Source of the DNA: Halanaerobiales bacterium
GTDB lineage: Bacteria > Bacillota_F > Halanaerobiia > DY22613
Assembly (NCBI GenBank): GCA_023128035.1
Contig: JAGMES010000134.1
Location: forward strand, 1 to 11,542
Length of the DNA: 11,542 bases
Direction of reading: 5' to 3'
The notes under the pieces are model-generated. The model had not been told where the DNA came from, searched no databases, and saw only the letters and a program-made list of their open reading frames with translations. Position numbers and translations under genes: made by a program. The first letter of the stretch is position 1. Every line of letters starts with the position of its first letter. This document shows, piece by piece, positions 5,590 to 11,542 of this stretch.

Positions 5590-8500
5590 TTAAACTTCAG
5601 CCATCTCTTTTTTATAGTCATAAGCTTTTACCACCGTCTTCTCACCAAGTCGCATAACAGTTAGGGTTCGATCAACATTCGGAGCAATATCACCAATCTT
5701 TTCTGTCGGTGCAGAGATAATGGCCTGTAATCCTAACTCGCGCAAAAGACCTAAACTCTTTTGAATCCGTTCATGATCCATCTTATTAAAAGCTTCATCA
5801 AAGGCGATTAAGCGTAACGTATTATTTTCTTTAGAATTAATCCGATACTTCTGGACAAAGGAAGCTAAAACCGAGATATAAAATGGAGTTTGAGTCTCTC
5901 CACCCGATTTCTTATTTAAAACCCGAGAAAGTCTAGAGCGAACCCCCTGTTCATTGGTAACAATCAGATCAAAGGTTAAATAGGTTCGATAATCAGTATA
6001 TTTCTCCAAGTTTTTCTCTAGACGACTTTGCTCATCAGCAGTCAAATCAGCACGTCCCACATCTACAATCTGTTTAAAAAGATCATCAATAGCTTCCTTG
6101 TGTCTGATCTGAAATTCTGATGAAAAGAGATTAAAACCATCCATCAACATCTCATCAGTGATCATATCATAGTACTTCTTATTTTGTGAATTCGGTCTAA
6201 CTTCAAAATTGTACTTGTCCCGTCCAAAGGTGATTCCCTTTAAAGCAGCATTCATCTCAGTGATCTGATTTTTAACTAAATCAATATTTCCTTTCAGTTT
6301 ACTGATAAAATCATCTTGAAACTGGCGTTGCGCCTTTTCAGCAGCATCTTTGATCTTTTTTTCATAATCCACCAGGTAGGTCTCTTTTAACTTATTCCAC
6401 TCATTGAAATAGTCTTCATTAGTAATTTTTTGAATGTCATAGGAAGCTTTATAGAGTGAATTATACTCTGAACGTTCTGCAACTAGATTCTTTTTCTTAC
6501 CGCTCATCTGAGTAAAGGTTCTGGCAAGAGCTGAACTAAAGTTCTGTTTAATTACCCCTGGTTGTTTTCCTTCAAGTTCCTTAAGGAAACGAGGTTCACC
6601 TATTGATTCTCTAAACTCTAGGCTAAATCTTTCACTAATCTCAGCCCACAGTTGATCTCTTCCTTCTTTCACTTCAGGTATTTTTGAACTAATTAACTCT
6701 TTCATAACGCTGTCAAGTACAGCTAATTTACTACTGATAGCGGTAATTTGAGCCTCGATCTCTTTCAATTCTTTCCTTACTCCGTTTAATTGATCGTCTA
6801 GCTTTATAAGATACGTCAAATCAAGACCAGCAATCTCTTCTTTAATCTTTGTTAATCTCTCTTTAATCTGATCATAAGGTTTAAGACTCTCTAGATCACT
6901 TATTATATTGGTAATCTCATTTTGAGTCATCGGTTCGATCTTTCTCACTATATTAAGACTATTCACCAATCCACTTAACTCACTAATCTCAATTTTCAAA
7001 CTAGCCAATGTCTCTTCTTTGACAATAATCTGCTTCTCCAATGATTTCTGACCGATATAAGGGTGTTTCCACCGTTCAGGATTCAATTGACGAGCAGTAT
7101 AGTTTTGATAAAGCATACCTGTAGGAGTAATAGCTAGATGATATTTATTTAAATCCTCCACCTGTTCACACTTGGTCACCCGACCCAAAATATAGTCAAC
7201 ATAAGCTCTAGCAAAGATGTTTTCAGTCTCCACCTCTTCAGCTAAACTCCCAGCCATTGATTTAGGTTCCTTCTTAATAATATTTCCGATATCTACCAGA
7301 CCAATATCATGCAATCTTCGACTTGTCTTTAACTTATCATAAATCTTTAAAGCAGGCTGAAAATACTCCGGTTCTATTAACAGGTAAAATTTCTGAGTAT
7401 GGAGATAGCCTTCAATCGCATTTCGCCATTTTTCATCTTTAATGTCAATAACATCGGAGAGAATGTCCACATTAATGGATAGCTCACTTTCAATTGCAGC
7501 TTTCAACTCTAAAATTTTTGGATTATAAGGCTTGATTCCCTGTTTTAGTTGCTCTATTTCTTTGGCAATGGTTTTAGCTTCATTATTCTTACTTTCAAAA
7601 TCCTGATTTACAGAGTAGTATTTATCGTTAACCAGCTCACGATACTTGTTCATCTTTTCACGCAGACTCTGCAACAACTCACTTTCGATAGTTATTAGCT
7701 CATCACCAGTTAGTTGAATTAACCAACTCGCCTCATCTCCTAATTGATCTACTAATTCACGAACACTAGCAGCATCCTCAAAAATATGAATAATCTTTCT
7801 CAAATCACCCACATTTTCACGCCACTTTATGCCATTTGTGTGCAGAATTTGCGTCAGTTTATCTCTAATCCTATCTATTCTACGTAGATCCTTTTGGCAC
7901 TCTTCTTTCTGACTATCTAAAGATTCCAACTTTTTATTTACATCAGATTGGGCTTTTTCAGTAATCAATCTTTCTTCCTCCTGAGCCAACCGTCCCTTCT
8001 CTTTCTCATTAGTCTGTAGAAGATCTGCCAACTCTATCTTTTCTGTCTGTTTTTCAGTTAGCTGGCCCTCATAGACGTTCAGCTTTTCCACTTTTTCCTG
8101 ATGTTCAGCACGTTTCACCAGATAACCCTGTTCTTCAGACCGTTTCTGATCCTGCAAATATGGCTGATACACCTTATCAATACTTTCTAAAGATTCTACT
8201 CTTGTCTTAACCATCTGAACTTCCATCTCAAGTTGTTTATAATATCTAATATTATCCTGCATATCTTGAATATCTATTTTACTATCTACCTCACAAACAA
8301 ACTCACTAATAAATCTCTCAATATCTGCAATAGGAGTAAACTGAACAGCCTTTTTAAATAGAGTAAAATATTTATCATTGATCGAACCCATGATCCCTAA
8401 AAAAGTCTCTTGATAACTCTTATTGGTATCGTAGAAAGAGAGCTTATTTGAGTAATTATTTTTACCGAAAGATTTAAACTCTTTAAGTCCCATCGTCTTC

Positions 8501-8934
8501 TCGTCGACAATAAAATGATTTTTAGGTATGGGGTGATCTTTTAAAATAAAAAATTGATGCCCATACTCACCATCAGAATAGATATCGAAGACAACCCCCA
8601 CTACAAAAGGCTTCTTTTTTACAGTATCATACAACTCAATCGCAAGATAACTAGAAAAATCAAAACCACCTCTAAGATAATTAAACCCACTAGCCCCATC
8701 GTCACTAATCTCACCTAAAAGATACCCTTTTAAGGAACGATTTGAATTATCATTAGCAGATTTATTAAAGAAACTACCTCTTGTATCGCCAAGCATCACC
8801 AGCTGCAAGGCATCCAGAATAGTCGATTTACCAGCACCATTTTTTCCAGTAAGGAAGTTTAAATTCTTAAACTCGATTAGTTCATGCTCAATATAATGCC
8901 AATTAAGCAAAAGCATCTTCTTCAATTGCTTCAT
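5590..8934 (-). CDS. jetC: JetC, SMC/MukB-like ATPase of Wadjet
   Basis: JetC is the ATP-driven motor that dimerises and, with JetA and JetB, extrudes DNA loops. The 1114-aa protein shows the complete SMC layout: Walker A GKNGAGKST (residues 30-38), a long heptad-rich coiled coil (about 225-470), a hinge-like globular part (about 470-625, including AIEGYLHTQKFYLLIEP), a second coiled coil (about 625-950), the signature KSGGETQ (Ser1010-Gly-Gly-Glu) and Walker B LRLIAFDEAF with Asp1046 and Glu1047. The length suits MukB/JetC proteins. The ATG at 8934 has GAGGAGG 9 nt upstream, inside the end of jetB, and the genes overlap by 32 bp, suggesting translational coupling. SbcC/Rad50 is excluded by the neighbours and by the absence of a zinc hook. 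Confidence 0.95.
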   Translation of the reverse strand: MKQLKKMLLLNWHYIEHELIEFKNLNFLTGKNGAGKSTILDALQLVMLGDTRGSFFNKSANDNSNRSLKGYLLGEISDDGASGFNYLRGGFDFSSYLAIELYDTVKKKPFVVGVVFDIYSDGEYGHQFFILKDHPIPKNHFIVDEKTMGLKEFKSFGKNNYSNKLSFYDTNKSYQETFLGIMGSINDKYFTLFKKAVQFTPIADIERFISEFVCEVDSKIDIQDMQDNIRYYKQLEMEVQMVKTRVESLESIDKVYQPYLQDQKRSEEQGYLVKRAEHQEKVEKLNVYEGQLTEKQTEKIELADLLQTNEKEKGRLAQEEERLITEKAQSDVNKKLESLDSQKEECQKDLRRIDRIRDKLTQILHTNGIKWRENVGDLRKIIHIFEDAASVRELVDQLGDEASWLIQLTGDELITIESELLQSLREKMNKYRELVNDKYYSVNQDFESKNNEAKTIAKEIEQLKQGIKPYNPKILELKAAIESELSINVDILSDVIDIKDEKWRNAIEGYLHTQKFYLLIEPEYFQPALKIYDKLKTSRRLHDIGLVDIGNIIKKEPKSMAGSLAEEVETENIFARAYVDYILGRVTKCEQVEDLNKYHLAITPTGMLYQNYTARQLNPERWKHPYIGQKSLEKQIIVKEETLASLKIEISELSGLVNSLNIVRKIEPMTQNEITNIISDLESLKPYDQIKERLTKIKEEIAGLDLTYLIKLDDQLNGVRKELKEIEAQITAISSKLAVLDSVMKELISSKIPEVKEGRDQLWAEISERFSLEFRESIGEPRFLKELEGKQPGVIKQNFSSALARTFTQMSGKKKNLVAERSEYNSLYKASYDIQKITNEDYFNEWNKLKETYLVDYEKKIKDAAEKAQRQFQDDFISKLKGNIDLVKNQITEMNAALKGITFGRDKYNFEVRPNSQNKKYYDMITDEMLMDGFNLFSSEFQIRHKEAIDDLFKQIVDVGRADLTADEQSRLEKNLEKYTDYRTYLTFDLIVTNEQGVRSRLSRVLNKKSGGETQTPFYISVLASFVQKYRINSKENNTLRLIAFDEAFNKMDHERIQKSLGLLRELGLQAIISAPTEKIGDIAPNVDRTLTVMRLGEKTVVKAYDYKKEMAEV

Positions 8935-9550
8935 CTAGTTCGGCCTCCTCATCTGGGGATTTATCCTGCATCATCTCAAAAATGGCGGAAATCTTTTCAT
9001 TTGTAACAATAAATAGGATTGACGAATAAATAATAATTCTGGTCTCAGGATCAGCCCATCTACCCTCAATCTTATCAATTATATTGTAGCGTTTTAAGAG
9101 AGATAAGATATTATGAATCTCAACATCTGCTAACTTTTTGCTAATTAGACCAATACTAATCATCTTATTTATGAGATCGCCCACTGTTATTATACTCTCT
9201 CTTTTTAAAGATAGCTTTTCACTCTCTTCCTCATAGATTAAACGCAAAGTATATAAGATCAGGGTCTCATTTTTATTTAACCGAGTTCGATTCAAGCCAA
9301 AACTATTTTCTATAAAGATAACCCCATAAGCATTGTCTTTCTTCAATAACCACCCGGCGATTTTCAAATAATCCCGAAAGATTTCAAAGTGTCGCTCAAC
9401 AAAACTATAGTCACGATTTATCTTTAACCTTTTCTCTGAACGATCTAAACTCTCTCTGAGCAGATAGGTAGAGGCCAATAGTTGGTTGACCAATTGGGTA
9501 AAATCTTCTTTATCTTTCACAGTCATCCTCCGATATTGTTCAAACCACAT
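8903..9550 (-). CDS. jetB: JetB, MukE/KITE-like subunit of Wadjet (DUF4194)
   Basis: JetB is the KITE subunit (MukE/MksE-like) that binds the kleisin JetA in the Wadjet motor. The 215-aa protein has the DUF4194 pattern: a helical start, the FVERHFEIFRDYLKIAGW segment (about 51-68), a short strand pair (GVIFIEN) and then NETLILYTLRLIYEEE (about 94-109), followed by winged-helix-like repeats and an acidic tail (PDEEAELDEAIEED). The ATG at 9550 is supported by AGAGGT 7 nt upstream, which overlaps the end of jetA, with only 5 bp between the genes. An internal ATG at residue 9 touches a GGAGG too closely to be better. The tail overlaps jetC by 32 bp. Confidence 0.9.
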   Translation of the reverse strand: MWFEQYRRMTVKDKEDFTQLVNQLLASTYLLRESLDRSEKRLKINRDYSFVERHFEIFRDYLKIAGWLLKKDNAYGVIFIENSFGLNRTRLNKNETLILYTLRLIYEEESEKLSLKRESIITVGDLINKMISIGLISKKLADVEIHNILSLLKRYNIIDKIEGRWADPETRIIIYSSILFIVTNEKISAIFEMMQDKSPDEEAELDEAIEEDAFA

Positions 9551-9555
9551 AATGA

Positions 9556-10944
9556 TTACCTCTTTCTACTTAATTTTAGACATGGAATCGTATAATCTGA
9601 AACCATTACTGACCCTTCCAAAAAGTCCACCCGATAGAATGAATTCTTTTCATCAGCTTTCAAAACAGCTAAGATGGTCATGATAAAATCATCATCTTCC
9701 TTTAAGTTGAGATCACTACTATAGATCTCTTGTTTATCTTTAAATTGACTCTCCATAAATTTCATAATCTTCGCATGGGAAAAGCTCTTTTGTACCTTCT
9801 TTTGGAACTCCTCAAACTCTTTGGCGAACAGTTCTTTATCTACTTTAGAGTTCATCTTTAAAACTTTGGTCTTCTCACGAACCCTATTTTTACCTTTAAT
9901 ATAGAGAGACTGTTCATCTAAGAACTTCTGAGCGAAAATCTGGGCTGAATACTTCATCTCTTCTAACAAATCATCTGCTCTTGGGGTTTCTTGCTGGACA
10001 TATTTTAAAATCTCGATTAGTTTCCCTTTGATGCTTCGGTCAGTGTTGAGTAAAAAACGAATTTTCTCAAATGATGCTCTGATATATGCAGTATTTTTGC
10101 TATCTACCTGAGTGATCAAATCATCCATCTTCTCATAGGCAGTCAGGATCTGACCGATCATCTGATTGATCTCTAGATATCCGTCTTCTTTGTTTTGAAA
10201 GGCTTTCATTCGAAGAGCAGAATCTAGTAAAATATCCATGATCTCTTCATCGTATAACCAGGCTTTGAGGATTGTCATAATTGGCCCTTTGTAACGTGGC
10301 ACAGAGTCAAAGGTTTTTAAAGGATAGTAGATTCGATCTTCTACTAACTGTTTAAAGTTATCAAAATGATCTGCCAAAATTTCTTTCATCTGACTTCGTT
10401 CAGAAAGTAATCGACTATAGTTTTTAATCTCATTGGAAAGACCCTTCAACTCATCAATCAGATTGTTAGTATTTTCGTAGGCAGTCTTTAAGGTTGAATA
10501 CATATATTCATTTCTTTCACTATCGGCAGTTTTTAACGCCGAGTATGTTGTATAGACATACCCATTGTATTCTCGTTCAGAGATATTCACTAGATCATAT
10601 AAAGTATTGATGATTTTTAATGAATAACCAGGTACAATAACATGTTCATCAAAAGTACCCGGAATATAATCTTTATCAATCCAGCCTGTGGATTCTAGCC
10701 TTCTAATCAAAAAATGTGCCATTGAAGATAAATTTTGATCCTCTGGAATATCTTCTTCATCCAAATCCATCAACAGATCTTCCAGATTATAGATCAGTAT
10801 TGATATAAACTCATCTTTTTTAAGAATCATATTTTGCTTATATGCCTTGCGAAGGGTGAAGAGGGCATGTACATAAATTTCTTTATTCTTCGACGCAAGG
10901 ATTGAAAAGAGATTCTGAGGAATCTTCTCGAATAAGTTCATCAT
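9556..10944 (-). CDS. jetA: JetA, kleisin subunit of Wadjet (DUF5716-like)
   Basis: JetA is the MukF/MksF-like kleisin that bridges the JetC heads and binds JetB. The 462-aa protein starts MMNLFEKIPQNLFSILASKNKEI, typical of JetA proteins of the DUF5716 type. The rest is mostly helical: a winged-helix-like N-terminus (about 1-110), a long coiled-coil middle (about 130-210 and 260-360) and a C-terminal domain ending LEGSVMVSDYTIPCLKL. It differs from the DUF3375-type JetA of the best-studied systems. I do not assign a Wadjet subtype. The frame is open from a TTG at 10980, but ATG at 10944 (or the adjacent 10941) is chosen because GGAGG lies at 10954-10950, five bases upstream. It is the first gene of the jetABCD operon. 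Confidence 0.9.
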   Translation of the reverse strand: MMNLFEKIPQNLFSILASKNKEIYVHALFTLRKAYKQNMILKKDEFISILIYNLEDLLMDLDEEDIPEDQNLSSMAHFLIRRLESTGWIDKDYIPGTFDEHVIVPGYSLKIINTLYDLVNISEREYNGYVYTTYSALKTADSERNEYMYSTLKTAYENTNNLIDELKGLSNEIKNYSRLLSERSQMKEILADHFDNFKQLVEDRIYYPLKTFDSVPRYKGPIMTILKAWLYDEEIMDILLDSALRMKAFQNKEDGYLEINQMIGQILTAYEKMDDLITQVDSKNTAYIRASFEKIRFLLNTDRSIKGKLIEILKYVQQETPRADDLLEEMKYSAQIFAQKFLDEQSLYIKGKNRVREKTKVLKMNSKVDKELFAKEFEEFQKKVQKSFSHAKIMKFMESQFKDKQEIYSSDLNLKEDDDFIMTILAVLKADEKNSFYRVDFLEGSVMVSDYTIPCLKLSRKR

Positions 10945-11084
10945 TAGTTCCTCCAAATATAATTTTACTATTCTCCTCAATATTCTCGAATAAGAGGGCT
11001 TTTCCTTCTAATATTGCCGAAATAGTGGGGGAGTATACGTTTATGGGGGTAAGTTTAATGCGAAAATGAGTTTTTTATAGTTTT
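10945..11084. other. jetA upstream region, promoter unclear
   Basis: The jet operon promoter should lie between here and the terminator at 11230, but no strong one is visible. The best candidate on the minus strand has -10 TATACT (near 11035) with a poor -35, TTAAAC, at 15 bp. A 12-bp direct repeat, TTCTCGAATAAG, occurs at 10925-10936 inside jetA and again at 10983-10994. Two C-runs flank the candidate -10. On the plus strand an 8-codon ORF (ATG near 11043) follows a GGGGG but ends at once. Confidence 0.3.
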
Positions 11085-11210
11085 ATGCAGGGTCACAAGA
11101 AGGCTATCCCATATTCATCGGATAAACTGAATACTAATGATCCTGCAGATTTTGTTTACGAAATTATTCATACTGGAATAACCTTCTACAATGAAACTTT
11201 TCAGCGCTAA
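11085..11210 (+). pseudogene. 41-codon gene 3' remnant, plus strand
   Basis: The frame begins at an ATG without a ribosome binding site and encodes 41 aa, including DPADFVYEIIHTGITFYNE. This resembles the C-terminal tail of minimal nucleotidyltransferase (MNT-type) proteins, which often end near an EI..G..LYE pattern, but the match is weak and from memory. The stop codon lies inside the loop of a plus-strand terminator, as expected for a real gene end. An in-frame TGA lies 6 codons upstream of the ATG, so the rest of the gene is gone. It is probably a leftover of a gene disrupted when the jet operon arrived. Confidence 0.35.
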
Positions 11211-11228
11211 TTTGTTGGAAGGTTTTTT
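11180..11228 (+). terminator. Rho-independent terminator, plus strand
   Basis: AACCTTC (11180-11186) pairs with GGAAGGTT, and ACAA (11188-11191) with TTGT (11212-11215) after a small bulge. A TGAA/TTCA mini-stem lies inside the loop, and a run of six T ends at 11228. It faces the minus-strand terminator at 11234-11273, so the two transcription units converge here. Confidence 0.65.
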
Positions 11229-11233
11229 AAAAC

Positions 11234-11273
11234 AAAAAAAGACCATGAAATTCAGTTCTGCTATTTCATAGTC
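11234..11273 (-). terminator. Rho-independent terminator of the right-end ncRNA
   Basis: On the minus strand GACTATGAAAT (11273-11263) pairs with ATTTCATGGTC (11251-11241), giving an 11-bp stem with one T-G pair and an 11-nt loop. A run of seven T (11240-11234) follows directly. This is a textbook terminator. It should prevent most readthrough from the upstream promoter into jetA. Confidence 0.85.
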
Positions 11274-11457
11274 TCTTCTATTCACAAATTATAAAAGTAT
11301 TCGTTTCTTTATCGTGTTATGTAAATGTTAAACTCAGATAAAAGTAAATTTGAGACGACAGACTAGTTTGATTACCCCTAGTCAGGGCGCTTCTTGGTAA
11401 TTTCCGTCCCCAAGTGGAACACATGGTCATCTCATTTACACGTGCAGGTTTTAACTG
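11234..11457 (-). ncRNA. Candidate structured non-coding RNA, about 224 nt
   Basis: A near-consensus promoter and a strong terminator bound this minus-strand unit, and no ORF with a ribosome binding site lies inside. The 5' 115 nt fold into a three-way junction. P1 pairs 11439-11426 with 11359-11344 (GTAAAT, GAGA and GAC blocks with small bulges). P2 is CTTGG (11414-11410) with CCAAG (11397-11393). P3 is GACTAG (11383-11378) with CTAGTC (11366-11361). A GCAG/CTGC mini-hairpin precedes them. I compared it from memory with 6S, tmRNA, SRP, RNase P, T-box and common riboswitch cores and found no match. It could be an independent small RNA, or a leader whose terminator controls readthrough into jetABCD, whose start codon lies 290 bp downstream. 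Confidence 0.6.
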
Positions 11458-11463
11458 CATTAT

Positions 11464-11492
11464 ATTATACCTTTGTTTTTTCTTAAGGTCAA
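11464..11492 (-). promoter_or_regulatory. Strong promoter of the right-end ncRNA
   Basis: The -35 TTGACC (11492-11487, 5/6) and perfect -10 TATAAT (11469-11464) are separated by an optimal 17 bp. Predicted start is near 11457. This is the best promoter in the window. Confidence 0.75.
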
Positions 11493-11509
11493 TATTGTAT
11501 GCCTTTACA

Positions 11510-11527
11510 CAGCTCTAACGAGTAAAA
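11510..11527. repeat. Right copy of the flanking repeat (inverted)
   Basis: CAGCTCTAACGAGTAAAA is identical to the reverse complement of 129-146. Similarity continues outward with gaps into CG (11536 here, 121 on the left), so about 26-27 bp are shared. Unlike the left copy, it has no second arm here. The pair points inward around about 11.4 kb. Confidence 0.7.
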
Positions 11528-11542
11528 TATTATTCGATCAAT

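Noticed and set aside
9486..9683. 65-aa plus-strand ORF
   Set aside because: It lies antisense across the jetA/jetB junction, both of which are well supported; no start signal.
10945..10980. TTG start of jetA at 10980
   Set aside because: The ATG pair at 10944/10941 has GGAGG at proper distance, and the added residues are encoded by the ribosome binding site itself.
11343..11439. Known riboswitch, 6S, SRP or retron msr-msd RNA
   Set aside because: None of the conserved core sequences I know is present, the transcript ends do not pair as in 6S, and no reverse transcriptase gene lies nearby.
1..11542. CRISPR array, tRNA or rRNA genes
   Set aside because: No regularly spaced repeats, tRNA cloverleaf signatures or rRNA-like segments were seen on either strand.

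Overview
The window is AT-rich (roughly one third G+C by eye). Its strong promoters are TTGNNN-17-TATAAT-like, its Shine-Dalgarno sequences are GGAGG-like, and it has many rho-independent terminators. This suggests a low-GC Gram-positive-type bacterium. The sucrose-phosphate synthase remnant resembles, from memory, the enzyme of Halothermothrix orenii, so Halanaerobiales or a relative is my best guess (inference only). Almost all recognisable genes lie on the minus strand.

The core (4332-10944) is a complete Wadjet (JetABCD) anti-plasmid operon: jetA (kleisin), jetB (KITE), jetC (MukB-like SMC ATPase) and jetD (Toprim nuclease). It is tightly packed: a 5-bp gap between jetA and jetB, a 32-bp jetB/jetC overlap and a 28-bp jetC/jetD gap. 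In this family JetABC extrudes DNA loops, recognises small circular DNA and lets JetD cleave it. All key motifs I can check are present: Walker A, signature and Walker B in JetC, and Toprim Glu plus DxD in JetD.

Downstream of jetD (3191-4331) lies a PhnA/YjdM-type zinc-ribbon gene with its own promoter and RBS. Its stop codon abuts a decayed, internally deleted copy of the jetD 3' end, followed by a strong terminator. This looks like a recombination scar between two jetD alleles. Next comes an unidentified 118-aa gene with a promoter, a cre/LacI-like palindrome and a terminator.

The next block (1064-3176) is a dead sucrose operon. A PfkB sugar-kinase gene has a one-base frameshift and a lost C-terminus, and it is fused by deletion to a sucrose-phosphate synthase gene with a frameshift, a stop codon and a lost C-terminus. 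The operon's promoter, a 5' hairpin and a LacI-like operator are still visible.

The left end (1-1063) holds the first codons of a minus-strand gene with a Fur-box-like operator over its -35, a 13-bp perfect stem-loop, a doubtful 88-aa plus-strand ORF that ends in a terminator, and a MerR-like dyad.

The right end (10945-11542) holds a 41-codon plus-strand gene remnant ending in a terminator and, opposing it, a self-contained minus-strand transcription unit of about 224 nt with a near-consensus promoter, a three-way-junction fold and a terminator. I cannot match that RNA to any family I know, and it is the most novel-looking item. An 18-bp sequence occurs in inverted orientation at both ends of the window, bracketing about 11.4 kb.
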